Shown: positions 49,051 to 60,804 of the stretch, piece by piece
How positions within the stretch are numbered: position 1 is the stretch's first letter
Layout: the number at the start of each line of letters is the position of its first letter
DNA from: Mortierella alpina
Lineage: Eukaryota > Mortierellomycota > Mortierellomycetes > Mortierellales > Mortierellaceae
DNA: 64,000 bases
Direction of reading: 5' to 3'
Assembly: GCA_029449245.1 (NCBI GenBank)
Contig: JANATF010000002.1
Span: 2,480,001 to 2,544,000 of the forward strand
Notes under the pieces: generated by a model
The model's input: only the letters and a program-made list of their open reading frames with translations
What the model was told of the DNA's origin: nothing
The model's database searches: none
Program-made: the position numbers and the translations under genes

Positions 49051-51771
49051 CTAGTTTACAACCTGTTCGGCCGTTGTCACCACCATCTCCAAGGACCCCT
49101 CAAGGTCCTTCAAACCAGACACTTCCATTTCGGTCATGGTCGAACAGGACGACGACGACGATGGGGACTGTGTGCTTGACCCGTCGGAATTTTGAGAGGG
49201 TAGTGTCGTGCTATGAGGAACACCTTTTTCCTCTGGCTCCGTCTCCTCGTGTGCGTTTTCGCCTTCCCACCAATCCACCGCCTGATCCGCATCAATCTCC
49301 ATCCTTTGCTCTAACCGGTTCCTGATCTTTAGCCCCAACCAGCTGTTGCCAAAGCTCCGCAGCGCGCCCTCCAAATTCGGATACCCTTGCAACAACTGGC
49401 CCGCTCGAGACAAGCCCGCTCGATATATGCCCGACATCTTTTTCTGTCGCTTATGGATCTGGTCCTGGTCGTGACTCTGGCTGCGAATCCGCTTTGTCTT
49501 GTTGAAGGACGATGAAGAGGAGGATGAGGATGAAGGACTCTGTTGCTCCTCTAAAAATCGATCCGCCGATGGGTTCTCAACCCCTAATAGCGCCAGTCCC
49601 AGGGACACGCTCTCGATCAGTTGATCAATGGTAGTCTCTAATACGTACTCGCACCAATCCTGGAACTGGGCCTGACCCGCATGGACGACTTGGATCCACT
49701 GTTTCCATGCCTCCAGAGCTGCAGACATGAAAAGTGACCAGGGGGCTGTCGAAGTCGCCGTCGGACAAGCGAGCACCGACGACATGGGGGACACGAGCCC
49801 ACTGGATGATCGAGAATGTCCACCGTAGAACAAGCATTTTGCATCGGACGAGAGCGGATGCTGATGTTGCCAGAGCTGTAACTGTTGATGTCGCTGTTCC
49901 TGAAGTTGCTGTAGCTGTTGCTGCAGTAATTTCTGTTGCGGGGTTTGAGTCATGTGGAACGGGAACGATCCCGGCATCCGGAGAACCCCTGTGCTCTCCT
50001 GCGACGAAATCCGAGTCAGGGCTGTCAAAGCTGATGACACATCTAGCTGCCTGGGCATCCTCATGCCTTCCTCTAGGTCCATACGCTTCGACTTGCCTTT
50101 CCACTCGGTGGACTCTTGCAAGAATGAGTCATCCTTACCATCGTTGTTGCCGCAAGTCGTGTGACTCTGTTTGTATCCTGTATGCGACGATTGTTGAGAG
50201 GACACGATAGAACCTGGAGCCATGCAGGTTTTTTCTTGTAGTTCATGTCTTTCCTGTGCTGCCAATGGCCGAATCGCCAGCAGCGGTTGACCGTTTGAAA
50301 GCGTGCCCGTAACTTCTACCCAAGTGTAAATCTCCTCGTTTTCTTCGTTTTCCTTCTGCTCCGCATTCTCGTCGTCGTCGTCGTCTTTGACCTTGTAGTA
50401 GTCGTCGTCCTTGTCTCTATCCTTGTCTCCTTGGTCCATCAATAGGTCTGACAGTTTTGCAGGCATGGCTGTAGGATCGATCCACTCCTCGAAATGCTCT
50501 CCTTGAAACTCGATCCATCTCGAATGCACCTCCTGTTCTTTAACCGCCGGGATAGTCGTGTCCTCTTGGTCGTGATTATTTAGGCAATGAAGATCGAACA
50601 GTGACCTTGCCTGGATGCGCCAGCGAATCCTGAGCAGGGTCTGAAGGGACTTGCAGATACGGTCTAATCCCCGGCAGAGTGTGCGGATGTCGTCTGGATG
50701 TACAAAGGCAGTAACGGAGGTGTTTGTGAGGTCCAGGATGCTGATGCGGTGCTGTTGTCCGTTGTTGTCGGGGCCTTGCTGGTCGAGAGTGAAGGCATGA
50801 TCGACTGTGCCGAAGCGAGTAACTTGCAGTAGGAGAATAAGGGCGCGATCGTCCTTGGCGGCACACTGCTCCTCCGCTGGGTGTGCCTCCGCACCCTGCA
50901 AGGACTCGCCTGACCAATGGGCGTCATCATTGCTGGAATAGAGTTCATGTCTGGTCACGCTATGCAGGGAAGCAGCAGGCCTATCAGAGCACGCTGAGGA
51001 CGATGTGGAGGAGGAGGGCGGGAGAGATGGGAATGGTGGCACCAAATGCATGGAATGATACTGCTGTTGTTGTATTTGTTGCTGAATCTGTTGTTGCTGT
51101 TGTTGTCGTTGTGTATGCTGCTGCTGCAGGATCCCTTGGGCCAACTCGACCATGTCTGTCGCATTCTTGAGCACATAGACACGACAGAGAGAAATCATCG
51201 CCTCATCCTCTTTCCGTGCCGTACTCGCACTTGCGCCTTGATCGCTCACACTGAGCTGAGGCATGACTTGATTCTGTTGCTGCTGTGTTGCATGCGGTCG
51301 ATCTGGTGACCACGCCCTCGTTGCGACAGGCGCTATTGAGCCGGGTCGAGGTACACAAGGGACTGGCGTGTGGATACATCCATGAAGTCGTCGCCTGTGT
51401 TGAGCGCCTTGTCGCACCCTGTTGTTGCGGTTATAGTCTCCCAGGACCTGATCTGAAAGGACGAACGACTGCACAGAGGCACCCTCGCCTGGATGCTGCT
51501 GACTTATTGGCTGCGGGTAGGACGTGCACTCGGGTGAGAGGATATCGGCTATGGGTTTACCAAGTAATATATCCGCGAGTCTAGCGCGCTCCTGAGAAAA
51601 AGCGCCTTGGTCGGCTCGGTCGAGTTTAGGGTCGTCGTCGTGATAGGCTGAAGGTGTTAGGAAGAGGTCGAGCGCAGAATGGTCGAGATGGAGGATGCGG
51701 AATGGAGGCTCGAGGGTTGTGGTGATGCAGCAGAAGGTTCGTAGAGGGCAGTCTGCAAGCGAATGGGACAT
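49051..51771 (-). CDS. PAS-like domain protein, Gln-rich, single exon
   Basis: A 906-residue intronless ORF. The N-terminus (FCCITTTLEPPFRILHLDHSALDLF) looks like the start of a PAS fold. A second PAS-like block around residues ~330-400 contains ILDLTNTSVTAFVHPDDIRTLCRGLDRICKS followed by RIRWRIQ; the VHPDD motif is a hallmark of PAS sensors. Between them are Gln-rich (QQQQQQIQQQIQQQQ) and Ser-rich stretches, then an acidic run (KDDDDDENAEQKENEENEE). The C-terminal part has a basic segment (KTKRIRSQSHDQDQIHKRQKK) that could be a nuclear signal, followed by a helical region. There is no kinase, GATA finger or bHLH, so it is not a WC-1/WC-2 type protein. It may be a transcription cofactor that senses a ligand through PAS; that is inference. 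Start chosen as the first ATG, which precedes PAS-like text. Confidence 0.75.
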   Translation of the reverse strand: MSHSLADCPLRTFCCITTTLEPPFRILHLDHSALDLFLTPSAYHDDDPKLDRADQGAFSQERARLADILLGKPIADILSPECTSYPQPISQQHPGEGASVQSFVLSDQVLGDYNRNNRVRQGAQHRRRLHGCIHTPVPCVPRPGSIAPVATRAWSPDRPHATQQQQNQVMPQLSVSDQGASASTARKEDEAMISLCRVYVLKNATDMVELAQGILQQQHTQRQQQQQQIQQQIQQQQYHSMHLVPPFPSLPPSSSTSSSACSDRPAASLHSVTRHELYSSNDDAHWSGESLQGAEAHPAEEQCAAKDDRALILLLQVTRFGTVDHAFTLDQQGPDNNGQQHRISILDLTNTSVTAFVHPDDIRTLCRGLDRICKSLQTLLRIRWRIQARSLFDLHCLNNHDQEDTTIPAVKEQEVHSRWIEFQGEHFEEWIDPTAMPAKLSDLLMDQGDKDRDKDDDYYKVKDDDDDENAEQKENEENEEIYTWVEVTGTLSNGQPLLAIRPLAAQERHELQEKTCMAPGSIVSSQQSSHTGYKQSHTTCGNNDGKDDSFLQESTEWKGKSKRMDLEEGMRMPRQLDVSSALTALTRISSQESTGVLRMPGSFPFHMTQTPQQKLLQQQLQQLQEQRHQQLQLWQHQHPLSSDAKCLFYGGHSRSSSGLVSPMSSVLACPTATSTAPWSLFMSAALEAWKQWIQVVHAGQAQFQDWCEYVLETTIDQLIESVSLGLALLGVENPSADRFLEEQQSPSSSSSSSSSFNKTKRIRSQSHDQDQIHKRQKKMSGIYRAGLSRAGQLLQGYPNLEGALRSFGNSWLGLKIRNRLEQRMEIDADQAVDWWEGENAHEETEPEEKGVPHSTTLPSQNSDGSSTQSPSSSSSCSTMTEMEVSGLKDLEGSLEMVVTTAEQVVN

Positions 51772-52109
51772 TTGGTAGGGGGTAAAGAGAGAAGTGGAGC
51801 GAGAAGAAGCGTGCGAGAGTGGTGGATAGAAAAAGAGAGTGAAAGACGAAGGAATGCGGAACTATCCCACGGAAAAGTCAAGAACAATGCGACGAGCAAG
51901 CAGGGGATTAGTAAAGAGGAACGAATGGTATTACGGCAAGAGGTGGTGCAGGCAGAATGGATGCGAGGCGGACTAGAGCGTCAGGGATGCGAGTGTGATT
52001 GTGTGGGGTTGCAAAAGGTGAGAGTGGGGCAGAAATTGAAAGCGCGAAGGGGGATGAAAAAGATACACGAAGGCTTGATGACATGATGTGCAGTACAGTA
52101 CTCCACTCC

Positions 52110-52133
52110 TTTTTTTTTTTTTTTTTTTTTTTT
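52110..52133 (+). repeat. T24 homopolymer
   Basis: Uninterrupted run of 24 T, an A run on the strand of the PAS-like gene, about 340 nt upstream of its start. Such runs exclude nucleosomes in fungal promoters; length may vary by sequencing error. Confidence 0.9.
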
Positions 52134-52217
52134 GTTGTTGCCCTCTCGCGCTGTTGTGCTGTCCTTCTTGGCTCGAGCAACAGGGATGATCGCACGATGG
52201 ATGTTCATGCCAAACCA

Positions 52218-52245
52218 AACACACACACACACTCTCTCTCTCTCC
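52218..52245 (+). repeat. (AC)n(TC)n microsatellite
   Basis: Compound dinucleotide repeat: an AC run passing directly into a TC run. Confidence 0.85.
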
Positions 52246-55200
52246 TTCCTCTCCCTTCCTTTGCTCTCTTGCGCTGGCCTGATCATCGACCGACAATCCT
52301 TTTTCTGTTGATCGTCCCTTGCAAACAGCGCACAACCAGATGCCAGATGCTCTGGCGAAAAAAAGACAGGGGCGAAGGGCCTATAGAAAATTTATGGGGT
52401 GGGAGTGTGCGAATGGGCCATGTTTTGCACCTCCCCCCAGCAACAACAACACTAGGAGTGCTTAGTTCAGGATGGCTTTGTTGTGCACGACAGAGGGAGG
52501 TGGTTCCTCCATCTTCTTTTCTTCAATGGGTCCTTACCCTCTAAACACGCGTTTAGCTGAGGGAAACGTCAAAGCTTGGTGCGAGTGTTGCGATGCATAA
52601 GAAACTCAATCCAAAGGGTATGTACAGTAGACCAGCAGGGACTTTGTGAACACAGGCACAAACATTGACAGTGCTCATATCTGGGAAAAACTGGAACGCG
52701 TACAACTTGTAGGCGCACTGGTCAACTACAACGAGGGAACACGCGCTGACAAGGATGTAAGGCAGTGCATGTCGCGTACGTTTGAACATGCAAGATGCAA
52801 AAGATACGGAATCACAGCGCCAAGGTGGTACTACTGTCTATCCTCTCAGCCCCAATCTTTCAGGCATTATGCATCTCGCCCGCCCGCTTGTTTGCATGCA
52901 TTTCGAAAACGAGTGCATGTCTCCAATGCTTGCCGTGGGTGACTCAACGATGGAGAGACTATCCAAGTTCCCTTTTGCATACGACCCATGCTCAGAGTAC
53001 CCATGACTTCCATCTGTGTGCCTATACCAGCACGGAAAGGATGAAATGTCGAAATGTCTAAATAAACAGCATCGCAAAAAAGAACTGAGAGGGCAAACAA
53101 TACGGGCGTGGTGGTGGGACAACCATCATCCCTGTGTTTGTGAAGGATCCCAAAAAATATCCCGTTTCCATCTCCTCGCTTTAGGACAGCAATGCAAAGC
53201 GCCCCGTCCCCAGTGCGCGTAGACATGTATTGTTGGGATACCGCTCGCACGCATGGCTGCACGGTATTTGTGCATATACGATACCTCAAAATAAACGAGC
53301 AACAGCCATCTATCCTTCCTCTGAAACCAGGCACGAAGAAAAGCTCAAATAGTCTCGAAGTTTGTTTTTTTTGGTGCAGCTGTGTGAGTGGAGCAATGGT
53401 TCCATGCCGAACGCGGTACTTAGGGCGCGCACGCGCGCGTTGAAGTTGAAAATGAAGCGCGTCGAAAAGTATGAGGGAACATTTTCGCCGGGTTCCGCCT
53501 TCAAGTGCTCTGCGGCCTTGTCTTCTCTTTTTGCTACTCGGAGTCATGGCCGCTCTTATGGCGCAGGGTCCTGAGCCCTAGTTTTTTTTGGGTATATGTA
53601 CAGACATTCTCGCCCTGGGATTCACGACGCAACCAGCTCGCCATCGTGTAACCAAGGTGAACTCTGTCTGTATTTGTGCTCTCTCGCCATTCGAAGTTTG
53701 GGGATATTTTGATCAAAGATCACCGCTTAGCTTTCAAGCTGCTCGCTAAAGTTTGTCGACATCTTGCGAGGCTGAGACATAGATGAATTGAGCTGCGCTA
53801 TGGTACATACATGCATTGAGGGTAATAGAAGTGCTGCTTCTAATTCTAGTGACAATTTACACTCTCGCTAGGGGCGATGGCCATTTGGCTCGTAAGATTG
53901 CTTTGTGAGCATTCATCGAAGAGTATATACTCTCCATATCATTTTTCGCCTTAATGAACTGCTCGAAACTGCGCACAGCACGCTGCCTCTGTCTTGCGAT
54001 CGGAAACAAAGAGCTAGACAGACTAGGGGCTACACCAAGGATTACAGGCGTGTTGGCCGAGAGCGCGGAGAAAGTGTTACAGCCTTTCAGGAACTATTTT
54101 TTTTCGAAGCAAAGAGCATGAGACAGAAACATGGAAAGAAAAAAAAAGGTCCACAGGGTCGGTCGTAAAGGAACAACTGAAGGTGAGACGTCGGCACAAC
54201 GTTTGAATGCGAGCACGATACTGTCTATTTTATATTGTATCTCAGAGCATGATGGTGTGCGATTGGGGGTCAAAGGGGGTGGGGAGGCAAGTCTGGATGG
54301 CATATGAAGAAACAAGAAGGCTACCGAGAAGAAACAAACAACAAAAACAGAAGAGCAGTGCCCCTTTCCTGGCCGTCGAACCCAGATCACCGTTCTCAAC
54401 GACTCATGAGGCAATCTCCTGCCCTTCCGATGCGTCCAGCGGCTACCAAGCAGGTATACCAAGAGTTGAAAATAGACCGCTGCTTGTGTCAGCAAGGGTG
54501 TATGTGTGGCTATAAACCGCAAGTACCACAAGTGCGATCAAAGGGAGCGAGGAGGGGATGAGCGAGTCTAACCTCTCCCGCGACACAACCCATTGGAATC
54601 CAAACGCTGCAATTCCATCTGTTGTGGTGGTACATTATAGCATTGGCAATATATCCTTGCAGCGCACACAGGATCCTTCGAGTATATTGCAACGAGCGTC
54701 ATTCTTTTTGCTCGATGGCCATGTTCAGTGCCCGATGAAGTGTCCAGGAGGTTGTATTATGAAATATAAAGAATGGCCATGTACTCGTACCCTCGGCGTG
54801 TGGATGAGGTACATGTAGTCTGTCAATGTTCCCAAGAAGAACCTCTGCCACCTTCGTCATCCCAAGCCCTGTTCCCGTCCTTCCCTCATCGTTGGCTCTG
54901 AATATTTTTTTTATCGTTTATGTCATTTGAGTGGTGATTGAGGCGGACCTGACATCGAGATCGATGAGCATAACAGACTAGTGCGCGTGAAAGACGTACA
55001 CATAAACACACGCTGACCATGAAGTGGTTCAGTGAGAGAATAGGAATCAACAAATCGGTGTAAAAGACCGTTGAGAGCCGCCAACTTAGGACACAGTAGG
55101 CGGGATTTGAGAGACCAAAAAACGTGAGAGAGTGGACTGTGTCCTCTGTCCGGAAAGTCCGGAAGTGTGGAACATAGGCTACGTGTATTGTATCATGTAC

Positions 55201-55954
55201 ATGTAAAGAGCGACAATAACTAAGGCCGCGAAGTTTGCAGAGAGTAAACAAGGCACACAGACTCTTTTGAAATGCGCAAAAAGATGGGTGTTCAGGTCGG
55301 CCAACAGAGCTGTGAGCGCGTCTCAGGTTTGCTTTGCACATCTCAGGCTTGCTTTGCGCATCTCGAGTGTTGAGACAAACCCAGAGGCCGCTTCTCTCTT
55401 TTCGTGTTTGTGCAACATGGGTTTTAATGCAATTCATCCACGCATCCGTCGACCCTTGTCCCAGAGGCAGAAGGGGAACGAGGCAAGATAGGGACAGGAG
55501 GGACGAGGACGAGGGGAGAAGCAGGATCAAGACAGGAGAGAAGGGGTGGGGGCAGGTTAAGGAACGCCCGATCAGCCCTTCCTTCTTCCTGACCCCGGTG
55601 AATCATCTCGGTCTCGATGGTTGTGCGGAGGCAGGGATTCATGCGCCGCGGGCAGACAAAAGGCCAAGAGGTACATACATAGCCAGCAGGAAGGCCTTTG
55701 CAGGAGCAGTCGCAGCAGGATACATGATACCGCGCAGGAGGCAGCTGTCGACCAGCGCGATACGAGGTCGAGGGTACGATGGCTGGAGTAGTCTAGCCAT
55801 TCAGTCCGCATTCTCGCGCTGTCCCCTGGCGGTTGCAGGCCGGAGTTCTGTTAGACTATGTTAGACTACCGACCGCTGAGCTGGGCTTTGCACAGTGTGG
55901 CCGAGCTTCTTGGTGGCCGAAGGTCCTTTAGACTCTCGTCTCCCGCCGCTCGAC

Positions 55955-56075
55955 GCTTTTTTGCTTCTTTGCTTCTTTCTTTACTTCTGCCTTTGCCTTC
56001 CTTTGCTTTTTCCTTGCCTCCCTTTGCCTTTCTTGCCTCTCCCTGCCTTCCTTTGCCTTCAGTCCTCCACACTAT
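55955..56075 (+). promoter_or_regulatory. CT-rich promoter tract of the RhoGAP-like gene
   Basis: About 120 nt of almost pure pyrimidine built from repeated CTTTGC/CTTCC words, lying 430-550 nt before the start codon. CT-rich tracts are common next to transcription starts in filamentous fungi. A second shorter (CT)n run sits at 56905-56920 inside intron 1. Confidence 0.45.
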
Positions 56076-56501
56076 ACCCTTTACCGCAACACATCCTCAC
56101 GCACGTCCCGTTGGAGCGGCATCGTCCTACCATCCCTCCCTCCCTCCCGATCTCGTCAACCGCCACGGGCACGTCCTTTTTCCACTTTAGTTCTTTGAGC
56201 CAGATACCCTCGACTCCCTGCAGCAGCGAGAAGCATTTGACATAGCCTCGCTTCCTACACCCCCCGCTTTCAATCATACCCTCGAGCTGATTCCGCCGTC
56301 ATTAGCTCTCTGTCTCTGGATCCTCCTCATTCTCTCCATTCGCCGCTCATTCCCCTCCCTGATTTTCAACGTCCCTCCTTTCCGTCAAAAGTTCAGGCAC
56401 ACCTGTCGAGAGTCGACTGAGAGTGTCTATTTTCCTTACGCACCACCTTGAGCCCCGATTGCACCCCTAAATCAGAAGCTTTTCCTTCGACAACTCCCAG
56501 G

Positions 56502-59500
56502 ATGAACAAGAGCCACCCATCCAGGTACATGTAAATAGTAGCAATCTGCAACGATCACCACGATTGTCTCCGTGGGATAGTGCAGTCAGTCGTTCTCGCT
56601 TGCCCTGTGCTTGAGCAGAGCAGCTCATCGTCCCCTGCCACGTTATTCTCTCACTTATTGGCTAAATTGCATATGTGCCCGGGCCAGAGAGCCGACCTTG
56701 TTATGGTAACCCTGTGCACTGCAAACAAAAGAGGGGGCAAAGCTTGAATGCCGCGTTTCGGCCCAGTTATATACCGCTCAGCCATATGGATGTATGGATG
56801 TATGGATGTATGCACTATATATCTGTACACCTGTACATACATTGCACCATTGGCAGATCTAGCAGATTGCTTGACATTTGCGCCATTCTGTACACCCCCC
56901 TGTCTCTCTCTCTCTCTCTCATTGTATCGAGGGCGGTATAATACGCTAGCACCTTCTCCTATTTCTTCTCATCGCTGTAAACTGCTGTGGTTTGTGGTTG
57001 CGCCAGCGGACATGGAATATGGATCCTCTTTGCACAATCCTCCCTTCCAGAGCCTGCCCTTCTAACCAAGCTCAGTTGCATCCATGATTCATTAGAGCCA
57101 CCAATGCTGCCAGCAAGGCTGAGGTGACACCTGTCCTGGATGTCATGCCCATTCAATTCTCACACAAAGTCATCATGAGCTGTATTGAGGAAATCAAGCT
57201 ACGAGGTACAGTTATTTGCTGCAGTCTCCTTTTTTTTCCTTAGTCTTGATACGAGTTATGCGCCTGACGTTGCACCGAATGCTGTGTCTTCCATGCTCAC
57301 CGTACCCTCCCCTTTTTTTGTCTGTACCCTGCATGTGTGCTTCTGTACTGTATGCAAAAAAAATAGGACTCAGGCAGCCTCAGCTCTTTCGCAATGCATT
57401 TCATGCACCATCAGTCGAAGCTGCGCTATCGATGCTTGCCAATCCCCACAAGAGGCATCTATTCTCGGCCAAGATGATGCGCATTGACACTGTCGCTGGC
57501 CTCCTCACTACATCCCTCTCTCGTACATATCCCCCTTTGATCCCTTTGCACATCCAAGAGTTGTTTCAGAACCCCAATGGTAAGAGAACCGGCCCTTGGT
57601 GCGTTGGCTATGTGTTCAGGGTAGGCACTAGGCGGCGTAGGTACGCGCATCTTCCACAAATTGCTAACAATACACGTCTCTGAATCATTTGTATTTTTAG
57701 GCCGATTCTTCTTTGAGCTGCTGGGGATGCTGCCGGAGTTGAACCGCTATCTCTTTGTGGAGATCCTGGATCTCTGCTGTGCGCTGGTTGACCAACAAAA
57801 GTACAATCAAACTTCTCACAGCAAGCTGGCTGTCTTTCCCGGATCCTGCTGCTTTGGCCTTAACGAATACAAGCCCAACTGGGACACGCGTTACCTCATG
57901 AGTGCGGATCTCAAGAAAGTCTCGGGCGCGTTCTACCATGCCATTTACGCTTACCGCGACGAGAGAGATCTAACACAGGAAGATCTGCAGCACAAGCTAG
58001 ACATGCGAGCAAGAAGACAGGAACAGGATCGCATCGCAGCACTGGAGCGACAGCACGGAGTGAGGGCTGCACACGCAATTCTGAGGATGGAGGCCAGGAT
58101 CGCGCAGGGTCTGCCTGCAGAATCACCCATGAAGGAGATTTCGCTCTACGCGGATAGGAGGGAGAAGGTTGTTGCGGACGACGCCATCTCTGTCTTGGAT
58201 ATCCAACTGGACGACGACGATTGCGATACTGCCAGAGTTCCTGATCTGGATTGTGTTGACGAGGAAGAGGAGGAGGAAGAGGAAAATGTCCATTTAGTAA
58301 TGAAGGATCTGAGAAGGAGTATTTCAGTTGCATCTCTGGGCAGGTCTCTTTACGAAAATCAACCTCGGCCCTTCCCGCCTTCGGCCGCAACTCGCCCAAC
58401 CTCACCCATCACTTCCAGCAACGGCCTTCTCTCGCCCACATCACCACGGTCACCTTTGGCCGGAGCAAGCCTTTTGTCACGATCCAATACTCTCGCCCGG
58501 TCGGTGTCTCTCAAGCTTCACCCAGTGTCACCAGGCGATATCTTTGGAATTAGTCAACGCGCGGTCGAAAAGCGCGAACTGGAGGCATTCCTGGCCGTAG
58601 CACGGACAGTTAAGCCAAGACGGACTGGATCGAGGAAAAGATTCATGCAGCAGCGCCAGGTTCGGAAGATGAGAGCTCTGATAAAACAGGATTCGTGTCA
58701 GACAACGTCCCCAGCGTCCTTCGCGAGCACCATTTCTACCAAGCGTGTTCGGACCATCCGCCGGAATCAGCGATCTCATCTCCCACAGGCAGCCAATGCA
58801 CAACCCACGCATGTCTTTGCTGCTCCTCGCGCAACAACAGCATCTGCTCGTCGTCGCGAGCGCGCGAAAAAGATTCGCGAGGAACTGGAGGTCTACCAAG
58901 CCAAGGGTCTCGATCTTGAGGAGGCGATCCAAGCGCGCGATGGTGACATCAAACGACAAAAACGTAAAGAAAGGCGTGCCAAGCTTGCCGCGTTGGCTGA
59001 GGCTGAGGCCGAGAGAGAGGCGGCTGCTGCAGCAGCTGCAGCTGCGGTGGCAGGCGCCATTGCCCAGAACGGACTGCTGTCAAGCGAAAGTGGGGAGCTC
59101 ACGGTGGAGGAGGCAGAGATCCTGGAGGCCTTTGACTATCTCACTGATGAAGAGTTTCAAGAGTTTATGGAGTTGGCTGGATTGAGCTCCGAGGATGTCG
59201 AGAGCCTTCAAGCCAAGGCAGCGGCTCTTTCATTAACCAAGGTGACTCACGAGATTGAGGACATTCAAGTGGCGGAGAACGAGCTCGTCCTTCAGACCTC
59301 AATGACCGTTGTCTCTGACGAGAATATGATTGACGCCCCTGGCGCGATGCACCTACAGTCATTTGATAATGGCGAGGACATGATCGAGCCCTCGATGACA
59401 GTGAATGGGCCGTCCGAGACGCACGATGAGCACCATCCAGCGTCTCAGCTTCGCCATATGACCTCGATGGACATGCTCTTCAAGCATGCCTCTGTAGTAG

Positions 59501-60156
59501 GCGATGCCAATCTTCGTCTGTACCCGACGCGCCCATCCAGCCCCACCATTTCAGACTACGAGTCGGACTCTATGCATGGCGGCCTCTTGTCCCGAGCCGC
59601 ATCTGTGATGAGGTCCTATACGCGTGACGATGAGGACGATGTTTGCGATGATGAGGACGACGAGGATACAATGTACGAGCCTTCGATTCGCCACTCTCTT
59701 GTTTCCGCCTTCCCCTTCCCATCTCGATCGCTGTTGGCAGCAAAGACTGTGCCTCAGTTTGTGGCAACACCCACCCTTGGCTCTAAAGCTCAGGAGCAAG
59801 AGATGGTGCTGACTGTGCCTCTACGACAGATCAACAACCACCAGCATCACGTTCAAGTCCAGGCGATGGCGACGCTTGTTGCCACTGCGGAGGCCAAAAC
59901 CTACGAGGCTGTACCTGAGTTTCCTGCTGTGAACCGCGCGTTTGAGTTTGAGACGATTGTTGATTATGAGATTGACGAGGAGGACGAGGACGATGGTCCC
60001 ATCGCGCTGTTGGCGGTGGAAGAGACGGAGGAAGAGACCGAGCTGAGAGAATTGCTGGAGTCTATGTCGGAGGAGGAGCGATCCGAGTTTCTGCGGCTGT
60101 CTAACCAGGAGGGCATGGCGTCGCTCATGGGTCCCGGAGTTGTTGTCCAGCACTAA
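56502..60156 (+). CDS. RhoGAP-domain-like protein with disordered C-terminal half
   Basis: Model exons 56502-56524, 57096-57205, 57367-57579, 57701-60156; 933 residues, phases 2, 1, 1. The first coding exon is 23 nt (MNKSHPS) before a 571-nt intron. Residues ~20-180 read like a Rho GTPase-activating domain: IMSCIEEIKLRGLRQPQLFR (family: C...ie..Gl...glFR, with the catalytic Arg position), then a MMRIDTVAGLLTTSLSRTYPPLIP segment, LGMLPELNRYLFVEILDLC, and NQTSHSKLAVFPGSC (family: N.M....La.vf.p). The rest is low complexity: acidic runs (DEEEEEEEENV), Ser/Pro clusters, a charged coiled coil (RRERAKKIREELEVYQAKG), a poly-Ala run (EREAAAAAAAAAVAGAIAQ) and repeated acidic patches (LTDEEFQEFMELAGLSSEDV, MSEEERSEFLRLSNQEG). 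It probably acts on a Rho-type GTPase at the cell cortex, but the family match is moderate and activity unproven. Confidence 0.75.
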
Positions 60157-60804
60157 GCGTGTCTGTCTCGTCGTCTCGTTGTCTCATTGCTACCCTTTTT
60201 TTTTTCTTTGTACTTTGTATCTAATCCTAATATTCAGCTCCACTCAGGGCGTGGATAGTGATGTCTTCTACCACGCTGCTACGACCTAACACACATACAT
60301 TACGATATCATGATCTTCAAAAAAGCACCCTTTTCTCTTCAGCAATAAAAACCCATGTCCTTTTGGAAGACGCGTGCGCGCCGATCTAAACAGCGCCACA
60401 CGGCATGAAGTGTACGTCACTTGACCGACCGCCCCCTCAGCGCAGTAAGTAATTTTTTGTTGAGCCAGAAATGGCCTGTGAGAAGCTCTCCTGCACCTTG
60501 GGAATGGCCCGCATATGAGGACGCGTTTTTTTGTTCGATTCCTTTCCTTTCTTCTGCTTTTTCCCTTTTTCTCCATGACTCCTTTCTTTTCCTGTTCCGT
60601 TCTTTTCTTCTTCTGCTTCCATCAACTCTTCTGCTTTCCATTGGCATCCCTTCCTTGATTTGCCAACCGCTCCTCCTCCTCCTCCTCCTCCTCCTCCTTT
60701 GCCTCTCTCCTCACGCCTCTCCTTCCCACATCCAGCTCTCCCTCCCGTTCCTCAATCTCGTCCCGCTGTTCCCCGTGGCTTCCCATTAATCCCAACCACT
60801 CATA
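60157..60804. other. PIM1/Lon upstream region
   Basis: About 650 nt between the RhoGAP-like stop and the Lon start. The downstream half (60520-60790) is strongly CT-rich and is likely the core promoter. No gene is visible. Confidence 0.55.
60671..60698 (+). repeat. (TCC)n microsatellite in the Lon promoter
   Basis: About nine TCC trinucleotide copies, inside the CT-rich tract 107-134 nt before the Lon start codon. Confidence 0.85.

Larger units (their letters stand above)
51772..56501. other. 4.7-kb gene-free region between two divergent genes
   Basis: This stretch separates the divergent PAS-like and RhoGAP-like genes. Frames on both strands are short and without domains. It contains a purine-rich tract (51770-52080), a T24 run, simple repeats and a strong CT-rich tract near 56.0 kb. 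It probably carries two long promoters and leaders. Confidence 0.5.

Noticed and set aside
54355-54450. tRNA-like text on the minus strand (GGTTCGAC B-box-like, GGTAGCCGCTGG A-box-like, CTCATGA loop)
   Set aside because: The T stem has a mismatch, the anticodon stem pairs poorly and the acceptor stem pairs only 5 of 7, so no good cloverleaf forms.
56785-56812. ATGGATGT short tandem repeat
   Set aside because: Ordinary microsatellite inside an intron; no further significance visible.
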